NCBI GenBank assembly: GCA_934338065.1
Contig: CAKRGX010000003.1
Span: 1 to 64,000, forward strand
Length of the DNA: 64,000 nt
DNA from: an uncultured Eubacterium sp.
GTDB taxonomy: Bacteria > Bacillota > Clostridia > Lachnospirales > Lachnospiraceae
Direction of reading: 5' to 3'
Within the stretch, counting starts at the first letter, position 1. Each line of letters begins with the position of its first letter. Below the pieces are notes generated by a model that worked only from the letters and a program-made list of their open reading frames with translations, made no database searches and had not been told where the DNA came from. The translations under genes were made by a program, and so were the position numbers. Of the stretch, positions 1-7,772 are shown piece by piece.

Positions 1-175
1 TGTGCTTATTACAAATATAGGTATTTTAATAAAGGATAGATGAATGAAATAACTGCGTTTCATTTAACAATTGAGGTTTTTATTAAAATTTTATTTAGAT
101 TTCAGCGGTAATTTACAAGAAGTCATAAAACCTGAGATATTGTTACGAAAAAAAGAAACACCTGAACTTTCCCAT

Positions 176-203
176 AAAAAAAAGATACCCAATTTGGATA
201 TCC
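176..203 (-). terminator. Rho-independent terminator of tRNA-Gly
   Basis: Read on the minus strand, a 7-bp stem (GATATCC with GGGTATC, one G-U pair) and a 5-base loop are followed by eight T. It lies 14 bases past the 3' end of the tRNA-Gly gene. Nothing recognisable as a gene is seen between position 1 and this terminator. Confidence 0.85.
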
Positions 204-216
204 TTTTTTTTTACTA

Positions 217-289
<73 letters not shown>

Positions 290-309
290 ATGCATCAAAC
301 ACAAGTGAT

Positions 310-338
310 ATTATACTGAATAAATATTATTCTGTCAA
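310..338 (-). promoter_or_regulatory. Sigma-A promoter of tRNA-Gly
   Basis: On the minus strand TTGACA (333-338) and TATAAT (310-315) are separated by 17 bases, a perfect consensus match, about 20 bases before the mature tRNA 5' end. Confidence 0.9.
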
Positions 339-370
339 GACTTTTTCAAAAAAAATCTAATCAAAAAAAT

Positions 371-961
371 CTAATCTGGAAATGTTCCATCAAAATATTC
401 TTTCAGCTTTTCATACACCATATGAACCGGCAGCCCGACTACATTAAAATAATCTCCCTCAATCTGCTCTATATGCCTTGAAAAAATACCTTGTATTCCA
501 TAACCTCCCGCCTTATCATACGGCTCGCTTGTATCTAGATACGCTTCTATTTCCCATTCTTCTAGGGCGGCCACTTTTACTTTCGTTGACACATGAAAAT
601 GCGCAATTGTCTTGTTTTTCCCGGCATCTTTAATCATCACCCCCGTTGTAACAAGATGGGTGCGCCCCTGAAGTAACTGCAGCATCCTTTTGGCATTTTG
701 TCTGTCCTTTGGTTTTCCCAAAATTTCCCCATCGGTTGAAACAATAGTATCTGCTCCAATAACTATTCCCTCCGATAACTGTTCTACCACAGCTTCTGCT
801 TTTTGTTCTGATAATTTTTCACTAATCTGTTCCGGATCAGTTCCGCTGCATTTTTCTTCTACATCCGAAACAATAACCTCAAAAGGGATTCCCAGCAATT
901 GTAATAATTCTTTCCTTCTTGGCGACTGAGACGCCAGAACCAATTTTATTTTTTTCTTCAT
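371..961 (-). CDS. maf: Maf-like nucleoside triphosphate pyrophosphatase
   Basis: This is a 196-residue protein of the Maf/YhdE family, which hydrolyses non-canonical or pyrimidine nucleoside triphosphates (dTTP/UTP) to monophosphates in the cytoplasm. The family signature SQSPRRKELL is at the N terminus, followed by GADTIVS and the GKPKD segment. An upstream in-frame ATG at 1021 is rejected because it would place the start inside the terminator hairpin of purL; the ATG at 961 gives the usual family N terminus (MKKKIKLVLASQSPRRK). The ribosome site before it is weak (AAAGAGC). It lies downstream of purL in the same direction. It should not be confused with the unrelated 'Maf' flagellin glycosyltransferase at 32065-33471. 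Confidence 0.93.
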   Translation of the reverse strand: MKKKIKLVLASQSPRRKELLQLLGIPFEVIVSDVEEKCSGTDPEQISEKLSEQKAEAVVEQLSEGIVIGADTIVSTDGEILGKPKDRQNAKRMLQLLQGRTHLVTTGVMIKDAGKNKTIAHFHVSTKVKVAALEEWEIEAYLDTSEPYDKAGGYGIQGIFSRHIEQIEGDYFNVVGLPVHMVYEKLKEYFDGTFPD

Positions 962-977
962 AACAAGCTCTTTCTTC

Positions 978-1012
978 AAAAACAGCCCACGAAATATTTC
1001 CGTGGACTGTCT
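978..1012 (-). terminator. Terminator after purL
   Basis: The minus strand carries a 9-bp stem (CAGTCCACG with CGTGGGCTG, one wobble) and a 9-base loop, then TTTTTG. It lies 20-55 bases past the purL stop codon and just before maf, so any maf transcription by read-through would be attenuated. Confidence 0.85.
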
Positions 1013-1033
1013 GTTTTTCATTAATAAATTCTG

Positions 1034-4000
1034 TTATTTAAAATAATTTACTCCACTGGCAAAAATCTTCTGATCCTGCTCTCCATAGATATTAATTGCA
1101 ACACCTTCACCGCGGCGCTCTGAATGTGCCATCTTGCCAAGGACACGACCGTCCGGACTTGTAATACCTTCAATCGCATAGTAGGAACCATTTGGATTGA
1201 AGTCCTCATCCATCGTCGGATTACCATTGAGATCAACATATTGCGTAGCCACCTGGCCATTTTCAAACAATTTCCTAATCCATTCATCGCTGGCAACAAA
1301 ACGTCCCTCACCATGAGAAGCCGGCACAGAATATACTCCGCCAAGTTCTGCTCCCTGCAGCCACGGAGATTTATTGGTAACTACTTTAGTATAAACAGAT
1401 TTTGAAATATGGCGGCCAATACTATTCGTTGTTAACGTAGGAGAATCCACTGCCTGTGTCGTAATCTTACCGTATGGTACAAGACCTAATTTCACAAGGG
1501 CCTGGAAACCATTACAAATACCAAGTACTAAGCCATCTCTTTCGTCAAGAAGCTCATGTACCGCATCCTGTATCTTCTGATTACGAAATACAGAAGTGAT
1601 GAATTTAGCAGAACCATCTGGTTCATCACCTGCACTGAATCCACCGGAGAACATCAGTATCTGAGACTCACGAATAGCTTTTTCAAAGGCCTCCACACTA
1701 TCTGTAATGTTTTGCTCTGTCATATTTTTGAATACAATACTGTTAGTATCTGCCCCTGCCGCTTGGAAGGAAACAGTTGTATCATACTCACAGTTCGTAC
1801 CAGGGAATACCGGAATAAATACTTTTGGTTTTGCTACCTTATTCTTGCAAATATAAACATCCTTCGTATCATAAAGACCAGTATCAATAGTCCTGTCTTC
1901 CACTCCGGAACGGGTAGGGAATACCTTTTCAAGAGTTCCCGTCCATGCTTCCAGTGCCTCTTCCATAGAGATCACTTCTTCATCGCAGACAAACTGTGGT
2001 TCAGCAAGGACTTTGCCAAACTTCTCATAAACGACTCCCGCTGCATCCAAAACAGCCAGATCGTCTTCATGGATTTCTGCAACGATCTCACCATACGCCG
2101 GTGTAAAGAAGAACTCTTTTGGACAATGTTTGCAGAATTTTACACCTAACTTATTACCAAATGCCATCTTAGCAACAGCATCTGCAACACCATTCCCATC
2201 CAGTGCCTGTGCAGATAAAATCACACCATCTCGCATCAGCTTTGTAATCTTTTCATACTGGTTCATGATAAAGGCAAAATCAGGCAGATCATATTCATCT
2301 TTCCTGATCACAAATTTCACAAGACGATTTCCTGCTTCTTTCAACTCATTTGTCACAACATCACTTAATTTAGCAACATCTACTGCAAACGAACAAAGTG
2401 TAGGCGGTACATCAATGTCATTAAATGTACCTGACATACTATCTTTTCCACCAATAGACGGAAGTCCCAATTTAATCTGCGCATCATAAGCACCTAGAAG
2501 AGCAGCCATTGGCTCTCCCCAGCGTTTCGGATCTTCTGTCATACGCTTGAAATATTCCTGGAATGTAAAACGTATCTTCTTATAATCTCCGCCCGCAGCA
2601 ACTATCTTAGCCACAGAAGTCAGCACAGCGTATTCTGCACCATGATATGGACTCCAGCTCATCAGATACGGATCCATGCCATAACTCATCATGGTTACTG
2701 TATCACATTTTCCTTTCAATACAGGCAGCTTAGCAATCATTGTCTGCGTTGGTGTTAACTGATATTTACCACCATAAGGCATATTTACCGTACATGCACC
2801 AATAGAACTGTCAAACATCTCAACAAGTCCTTTCTTAGAGCAGGCATTGAGATCGGCGAGTTGCTTCAGAAAAGCATCTTTGAAGCTGTCCACTTTATCT
2901 GTCTTTGTCAGATAATTTTCTGCCTTATTCGGACTTTCCACCTCAACATTTGTCTCCTGATGTGCACCATTTGTATCAAGGAATGCACGTGAAATATTAA
3001 CAATTTCCTTGCCTCTCCACTGCAGAACAAGACGAGGGGATTCGGTAACTGTCGCAACACAGACAGCCTCAAGATTTTCTTCTTCCGCATAAGCAAGCAT
3101 TTGATCTACATCTTTCGGATCAACCACCACAGCCATACGCTCCTGTGATTCTGAAATAGCTAATTCGGTTCCATCCAATCCGGCATATTTCTTTGGTACT
3201 TTATCCAGATCAACCGTCAGACCATCTGCCAGTTCACCGATCGCAACGGATACTCCACCCGCACCAAAGTCATTACATTTCTTAATAAGACGGCTGACTT
3301 CCTCACGGCGGAACAGACGCTGTATCTTACGTTCTGTCGGCGCATTACCTTTCTGCACCTCAGCACCACAAGTATCGATAGAAGCCGTATTATGCGCTTT
3401 CGAAGACCCGGTTGCACCACCACAGCCATCACGTCCTGTACGACCACCGAGCAGGATAATGATATCACCCGGATCGGAATTTTCACGAATTACATTTTTT
3501 CTTGGAGCTGCCCCCATAACAGCACCAATCTCCAATCGTTTTGCCACATAATTAGGATGATACACTTCATCTACCAGCCCTGTTGCCAGACCGATCTGGT
3601 TTCCATATGAACTATACCCTTTCGCAGCACCAGTAACAATCTTTCTCTGAGCCAGCTTACCTTCCATCGTCTCCTTTAACGATTTCGTCGGATCCGCAGC
3701 GCCAGTGACACGCATTGCCTGATATACATAGCCGCGTCCTGACAATGGATCACGGATTGCACCGCCAAGACAAGTTGCCGCACCACCAAATGGCTCAATT
3801 TCTGTCGGATGGTTATGAGTCTCGTTCTTAAAGAACACAAGCCATTCTTCTGTCTCCGGTCCGTTTCCATAATCAATTTCTACCGGCACGACGATTGAGC
3901 AGGCATTAATCTCATCAGACACTTCCATATCATCTAATTTTCCCTCAGCACGAAGCTTCTTCATACCAAGAAGAGCAATATCCATCAGGGAAACAAACTT

Positions 4001-4810
4001 ATCATCACGACCCTTGTACATCTCGTCATGAGCAGCCTTATATTCCTCAAAAGTTTTCTCAATTGGCTCTTTATAATCACCATCAGCAAACGAAACATTT
4101 TTTAATTCCGTTAAGAATGTTGTATGACGACAGTGATCGGACCAATACGTATCCAAAACACGTATTTCCGTCATGGATGGATCTCTGTCTTCCTCGTTTT
4201 TAAAGTATTTCTGTATGTGAAGGAAATCTTTAAACGTCATGGCCAGTCCAAGCGAATCATACAATTTCTTTAATTCATCTTCTGCCATATCTTTAAAGCC
4301 ATCAAAGATCATAACATCTGCCGGCTCTTCGAATTTCGTAACCAGCGTATCCGGAATAACTTCATCGGTCTCTCGTGAATCTACGGGATTGATACAATAA
4401 GCCTTAATTCTTTCAAAATCTGCATCAGAAATATCTCCGGATAACACATAGGTGGTTGCAGAACGGATGATCGGTTCCTCTTTTTCATTCAAAAGTTTCA
4501 CACACTGCTCAGCAGAATCCGCACGCTGGTCAAACTGTCCCGGCAGGTACTCGACAGAAAAAATTCTGTCCGCTGCCGCTTTTTCAAAGGTACCCTCATA
4601 CACATCATCCACCGGTGGTTCTGAAAAAACGGTTACTAAAGCTTTTTTATAAGTGGCATCAGTAATGGACTCCACATCATATCGAATCAACACCCGGACA
4701 TTTTCTAATGTCTTAATATCCAAATACTTCTTTAATTCCTGCTTCAACTCCTTTGCACGTACTGCATAAGGAGTTTTTTTCTCCACATAAATGCGTCTAA
4801 CGTTTGCCAT
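1034..4810 (-). CDS. purL: Phosphoribosylformylglycinamidine synthase (single-chain PurL)
   Basis: FGAM synthase converts FGAR, glutamine and ATP to FGAM in purine synthesis. At 1258 residues it is the large form with synthetase and glutaminase joined, as in many Clostridia, rather than the PurL/PurQ/PurS form. The synthetase half shows the FKNETHNHPTEIEPF motif and the GGxTGRDGxGGAT loop. The C-terminal class I amidotransferase domain (from about residue 1000) has FPGTNCEYD, the nucleophile loop GICNGFQ and PASHGEGRF. The start at 4810 is chosen because GGAGG lies 5 bases before it; the in-frame ATG 12 bases upstream has no such site. It follows the foldase gene by 29 bases and is probably co-transcribed. 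purC is at the other end of the window, so there is no compact pur operon here. Confidence 0.97.
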   Translation of the reverse strand: MANVRRIYVEKKTPYAVRAKELKQELKKYLDIKTLENVRVLIRYDVESITDATYKKALVTVFSEPPVDDVYEGTFEKAAADRIFSVEYLPGQFDQRADSAEQCVKLLNEKEEPIIRSATTYVLSGDISDADFERIKAYCINPVDSRETDEVIPDTLVTKFEEPADVMIFDGFKDMAEDELKKLYDSLGLAMTFKDFLHIQKYFKNEEDRDPSMTEIRVLDTYWSDHCRHTTFLTELKNVSFADGDYKEPIEKTFEEYKAAHDEMYKGRDDKFVSLMDIALLGMKKLRAEGKLDDMEVSDEINACSIVVPVEIDYGNGPETEEWLVFFKNETHNHPTEIEPFGGAATCLGGAIRDPLSGRGYVYQAMRVTGAADPTKSLKETMEGKLAQRKIVTGAAKGYSSYGNQIGLATGLVDEVYHPNYVAKRLEIGAVMGAAPRKNVIRENSDPGDIIILLGGRTGRDGCGGATGSSKAHNTASIDTCGAEVQKGNAPTERKIQRLFRREEVSRLIKKCNDFGAGGVSVAIGELADGLTVDLDKVPKKYAGLDGTELAISESQERMAVVVDPKDVDQMLAYAEEENLEAVCVATVTESPRLVLQWRGKEIVNISRAFLDTNGAHQETNVEVESPNKAENYLTKTDKVDSFKDAFLKQLADLNACSKKGLVEMFDSSIGACTVNMPYGGKYQLTPTQTMIAKLPVLKGKCDTVTMMSYGMDPYLMSWSPYHGAEYAVLTSVAKIVAAGGDYKKIRFTFQEYFKRMTEDPKRWGEPMAALLGAYDAQIKLGLPSIGGKDSMSGTFNDIDVPPTLCSFAVDVAKLSDVVTNELKEAGNRLVKFVIRKDEYDLPDFAFIMNQYEKITKLMRDGVILSAQALDGNGVADAVAKMAFGNKLGVKFCKHCPKEFFFTPAYGEIVAEIHEDDLAVLDAAGVVYEKFGKVLAEPQFVCDEEVISMEEALEAWTGTLEKVFPTRSGVEDRTIDTGLYDTKDVYICKNKVAKPKVFIPVFPGTNCEYDTTVSFQAAGADTNSIVFKNMTEQNITDSVEAFEKAIRESQILMFSGGFSAGDEPDGSAKFITSVFRNQKIQDAVHELLDERDGLVLGICNGFQALVKLGLVPYGKITTQAVDSPTLTTNSIGRHISKSVYTKVVTNKSPWLQGAELGGVYSVPASHGEGRFVASDEWIRKLFENGQVATQYVDLNGNPTMDEDFNPNGSYYAIEGITSPDGRVLGKMAHSERRGEGVAINIYGEQDQKIFASGVNYFK

Positions 4811-4839
4811 GATTTCCTCCATTCATTCAAACAAAACTA

Positions 4840-6015
4840 TTACTGTTGTGTACTATCATCTGAAGTAATCGCGCCTAAAGTCACACGACCTTTCCAGAAA
4901 CTCTGTGTCTCTGCTGTGTACTGTCCCTTAATCGTATTTTCATACTGAGTATTAAACTGTGTTTCTTTCTCTTGTTCTACTACTGTATTACACTGATTAT
5001 TGTACGCTTTTGGGTCATTGTTATTAACCATTTTAATTACGAAATAGCCATCCTTTGTCTCTATTACATTGGAAATCTGACCATTTTTCATTTTCTTAAC
5101 CTGTTTCAAAGCATTGGTATCAAGGAAATCCGTATCTGTTTCAATCAGATCTTTTGTTGCATAAGAGATTCCTGTCTTCTCGTCTGTCGTGCTGTTATCT
5201 TTTGCATTGATCAGACCTTTCGTAAAATCTTTTGCCTTAAGTGCTTTCTTCTGAAGATCAGCCATATCTTTGGCAGCCTGTTCCAAAACAGCCTTATCCT
5301 TTTCTTTGGATTCGTTTTTACTATTTGTCTCTGTCTTAGCGAACGTGTAATACTGCAATGTATATTGACGGTAATCTTTTTTACTTACTGATTTTTTCAA
5401 GGCTGCTTCATCAATCTTCAAGCCATTAATAACGGAATCTTTGTATTTATCCCCCAGCTTGCTCTTTTCCAGCACAGAAGTAATCGTTGCCTCGTCAAGG
5501 CCTTTCATTTTTTTCTGCTTGTCCGTCATATTTTTTCTGGCAGAGCTCACCTGTTCTTTAATTGCTTTCTTCTCTGCATCTGTCAGAGTAACATTATCTT
5601 TTTGCGCACACATATATAAGATTTCTCTCTTCTTCAGACCATCCATGATGTTCTTTTTATACATCTGTGCATATGTCTGTCCATTCTGTGCAGTATCTGT
5701 CCAGTCAAAGCTCATGCCATACTGAGCATACATGGCAGGCATTGCCTCAGCCTGATAGATATCATACATAGCTTCTGTCATATTTACCGTGTTCAAAACT
5801 TCCTTGCCGTCTTTTGCCGGTCCTTTAACCGTGAGAACTGCACGCGGACGTAACTGTGTATAGCACACGACAAAAACTCCTGCCAGAATAGCAAGAATTC
5901 CTATAATAATTAACACTTTATTCTTACTTTCGAGCAATGATCCATTTTTTGTGGTTTTGGTTGTGTTTTCTGAACCAACCCCATTATTTTTGATGATTTT
6001 TTTCGCATTGTTCAT
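4840..6015 (-). CDS. Membrane-anchored peptidyl-prolyl isomerase, parvulin type
   Basis: This is a 391-residue protein with a single N-terminal membrane anchor (about residues 33-52, IIIGILAILAGVFVVCY) after a basic, Asn/Thr-rich cytoplasmic tail. The rest should lie outside the membrane. It is Lys-, Asp- and Thr-rich and helical in its first half, as in SurA/PrsA chaperone domains. Around residues 215-335 it resembles a PpiC rotamase domain (TDFLDTNALKQVKKMKNGQ followed by VIETKDGYFVIKMV). The likely role is folding of exported proteins. A GGAGG ribosome site lies about 12 bases before ATG. It is the first gene of a unit that continues into purL. Whether it has isomerase activity cannot be judged from sequence alone. 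Confidence 0.8.
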   Translation of the reverse strand: MNNAKKIIKNNGVGSENTTKTTKNGSLLESKNKVLIIIGILAILAGVFVVCYTQLRPRAVLTVKGPAKDGKEVLNTVNMTEAMYDIYQAEAMPAMYAQYGMSFDWTDTAQNGQTYAQMYKKNIMDGLKKREILYMCAQKDNVTLTDAEKKAIKEQVSSARKNMTDKQKKMKGLDEATITSVLEKSKLGDKYKDSVINGLKIDEAALKKSVSKKDYRQYTLQYYTFAKTETNSKNESKEKDKAVLEQAAKDMADLQKKALKAKDFTKGLINAKDNSTTDEKTGISYATKDLIETDTDFLDTNALKQVKKMKNGQISNVIETKDGYFVIKMVNNNDPKAYNNQCNTVVEQEKETQFNTQYENTIKGQYTAETQSFWKGRVTLGAITSDDSTQQ

Positions 6016-6062
6016 TTTCTTTCAGCCTCCATTACTTATTTAAAAAACCAAAATCATTTTGT

Positions 6063-6091
6063 ATTGTATCATAAATCAATTCACTGCGCAA
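6063..6091 (-). promoter_or_regulatory. Probable sigma-A promoter of the foldase-purL unit
   Basis: On the minus strand TTGCGC (6086-6091) and TACAAT (6063-6068) are separated by 17 bases, about 50 bases before the foldase start codon. Confidence 0.6.
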
Positions 6092-6110
6092 TATGAACCA
6101 CAAACATTTC

Positions 6111-6130
6111 ACAACAATTGACAACAATTG
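6111..6130. repeat. Tandem 10-bp direct repeat ACAACAATTG x2
   Basis: Two exact adjacent copies lie between the divergent promoters of the foldase gene and tRNA-Leu. They could be a regulator site or chance; no known motif is recognised. Confidence 0.6.
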
Positions 6131-6145
6131 ATTTCCAAAAAAACG

Positions 6146-6177
6146 TTGACATTCTTTTAAAAAAATGGTAATATAAT
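6146..6177 (+). promoter_or_regulatory. Sigma-A promoter of tRNA-Leu
   Basis: TTGACA at 6146-6151 is followed after 17 bases by TAATAT at 6169-6174, preceded by TGG as in extended -10 promoters. A TATAAT at 6172-6177 overlaps it with 20-base spacing. Confidence 0.8.
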
Positions 6178-6185
6178 TTTTGCAT

Positions 6186-6269
6186 GCAGGAATGGCGGAA
6201 TTGGCAGACGCGCACGGTTCAGGTCCGTGTGGTAGCAATACCATGAGGGTTCAAGTCCCTTTTCCTGCA
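6186..6269 (+). tRNA. tRNA-Leu (anticodon CAG)
   Basis: This is an 84-base class II tRNA with acceptor GCAGGAA/TTCCTGC and anticodon stem CACGG/CCGTG around TTCAGGT (anticodon CAG). It has the long variable arm typical of leucine tRNAs (GGTAGCAATACC) and T loop GGTTCAAGTCC. The discriminator is A and CCA is not encoded. A good promoter lies directly upstream. Confidence 0.97.
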
Positions 6270-6312
6270 TTTTTTTATTGCAAACAAACCATGCAGCAGA
6301 GGAGTGATCGTT

Positions 6313-6681
6313 ATGACAATCAATCCCGGAATGCTTTTTTTCTGTATTATAGATTCTGTTATAGCATTCTTTCTTGTTTTCTTTGTTACCCGTTCAAAAT
6401 TTGGCGGGGCAGAAAAAACACTGGCAAGAGTTCTTGCTTCTGTATTGGGTACGATCGTATTTACCATCTACTTTGGTGTATTGATATGGTTTAACACAGC
6501 ATCCCGAACCATTTCCTATACCAGTCAGATCATTGTTTACGCATTACCGATCGTACTATCTATCCTTATGATTGTCCTGACTCTGCTGAGTCAGCCGCCA
6601 AAAAAAGCGCCTGCTCAGGATTCCGAATTAAAACAGGAAGAAATGTCAACAGCAGAAGAAACGGACACACAGGAGGAATAA
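6313..6681 (+). CDS. Small two- to three-helix membrane protein, unknown function
   Basis: I do not recognise this 122-residue protein. It has hydrophobic segments at about residues 6-24 (FFCIIDSVIAFFLVFFV), 40-60 and 70-90, followed by a charged cytoplasm-like tail rich in Glu, Gln and Lys. The ATG at 6313 is preferred over a GTG nine bases upstream because GAGGAG lies at correct distance only for the ATG. It sits 43 bases past tRNA-Leu with no terminator between, so it may be transcribed from the tRNA promoter. A hairpin terminator follows directly. Confidence 0.75.
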   Translation: MTINPGMLFFCIIDSVIAFFLVFFVTRSKFGGAEKTLARVLASVLGTIVFTIYFGVLIWFNTASRTISYTSQIIVYALPIVLSILMIVLTLLSQPPKKAPAQDSELKQEEMSTAEETDTQEE

Positions 6682-6684
6682 AAA

Positions 6685-6742
6685 AAGAAGTTCCATTCGC
6701 AGGAGACTTAACTTATCTCCAAACGAAAGAACTTCTTTTTTA
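6685..6742. terminator. Terminator between convergent genes, probably bidirectional
   Basis: A stem AAGAAGTTC (6685-6693) with GAACTTCTT (6729-6737) encloses a smaller inner hairpin (GGAGA/TCTCC). A T-run follows on the plus strand and A-runs precede it, so it can serve the membrane-protein gene (plus) and the Big_2 gene (minus). Confidence 0.85.
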
Positions 6743-6774
6743 TTTTAAGACTATCCTGATGTAACAGCCCATTC

Positions 6775-7671
6775 TTATAAATATCTTCTCAGATGTGTCT
6801 TTTTAATTTTATTGATATTACATGCAAATATAATGGCTACTACTTTATTCTTTTTATTTACATAAAATCGAATACGATATTTTCCATAGGTTACATCTGC
6901 ATATGTCTTTACCTTATTTTTCTTTAATCCCTTCATCTTTACAAATGGATCTTTGGATGTACATTTTTTCCATTTCAGTTCACCATAAGCACTATGAATC
7001 TTGGATTTTGAACTTCCAATTGTAATACCGCGGTATGTTTTCTTTTTCTTGCTTCCACCTTTCCATTGTCCATTCCAGGCGAATCCGCTGTCATAATGGT
7101 ATCGACGGCAAAAATGAATAAAATTTTCTGAATTAAACTTGCTGAAATCTTTTTGTGATACCTTACCTACTACCGTAACATAACAAACACGAGTCACACC
7201 ATCCATACTGGCAGTGATCGTTGCTTTGCCCTTTTTCACGCCCTTGATTACACCTGTCTCATCTACAGTAGCTGCTGCTTCATTATCACTTGTCCAGACG
7301 ATAGGTGAATTTGTTCCTGTGATGACCGGTGTCACGGTCTTGCCTGCCATAATGACTGCCTTACTCTTACTGATCTTAATCTGTGTAACGTCAACCGGCT
7401 GCGGAGAAGGGCTCACGTCTGGAGTCAAAGTTGGTGTTGTTACAGGTGTCTCTGTCGGAGCAGCCGTTTCTTCTACCGCAGTAGAACCCTCTATTGCCGC
7501 TGTCGGTGTTGCGACCGGTTGCTCCTCCCTACCATCTGCATCCATAGTTACCCGATGCAGATCTGCAGTATCATTCTGGGCACGGACTTCTTTCCCACCG
7601 GAAAACGTTGTGCCTGCTAACAGGGACAACGCCAAAATGGTACTTATTACCTGATATTTTTTCTTTTTCAT
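6775..7671 (-). CDS. Secreted protein with bacterial Ig-like (Big_2) domain
   Basis: This is a 298-residue protein with a signal peptide (KKKK, then ISTILALSLLAGTTFSG) and a Thr/Pro-rich linker at about residues 55-92. A Big_2 domain follows at about 94-168, showing the usual SDNEAAATVDETGVIKGVKKGKATI pattern in shortened form (TVDETGVIKGVKKGKATITA). The remaining 130 residues are Lys- and aromatic-rich and not recognised. It probably acts outside the cell or is held on the wall by charge; no LPXTG or lipobox is seen. It has its own promoter (7725-7754) and shares a terminator with the convergent gene. Confidence 0.8.
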   Translation of the reverse strand: MKKKKYQVISTILALSLLAGTTFSGGKEVRAQNDTADLHRVTMDADGREEQPVATPTAAIEGSTAVEETAAPTETPVTTPTLTPDVSPSPQPVDVTQIKISKSKAVIMAGKTVTPVITGTNSPIVWTSDNEAAATVDETGVIKGVKKGKATITASMDGVTRVCYVTVVGKVSQKDFSKFNSENFIHFCRRYHYDSGFAWNGQWKGGSKKKKTYRGITIGSSKSKIHSAYGELKWKKCTSKDPFVKMKGLKKNKVKTYADVTYGKYRIRFYVNKKNKVVAIIFACNINKIKKTHLRRYL

Positions 7672-7724
7672 AGTATCAATCCCTTTCCTTTTTATACTAA
7701 TCTTAATTCTTTATACTTCCTTTA

Positions 7725-7754
7725 ATAATACACGATACTATACGTTTGTGTCAA
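7725..7754 (-). promoter_or_regulatory. Promoter of the Big_2 gene
   Basis: On the minus strand TTGACA (7749-7754) and TATTAT (7725-7730) are separated by 18 bases, about 50 bases before the start codon. It lies just past the end of the ABC operon. Confidence 0.7.
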
Positions 7755-7772
7755 AGATATTACAAAGATTGA

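Noticed and set aside
962..1021. Longer maf reading frame starting at 1021.
   Set aside because: The extra 20 codons are read through the purL terminator hairpin and do not match the Maf family.
1034..4810. Long open frames on the opposite strand of purL, flgK, parC and the licD genes.
   Set aside because: They lack ribosome sites and family resemblance and reflect the codon structure of the real genes.
6304..6312. GTG start for the small membrane protein three codons upstream.
   Set aside because: It overlaps the GAGGAG ribosome site, which is correctly spaced for the ATG at 6313.
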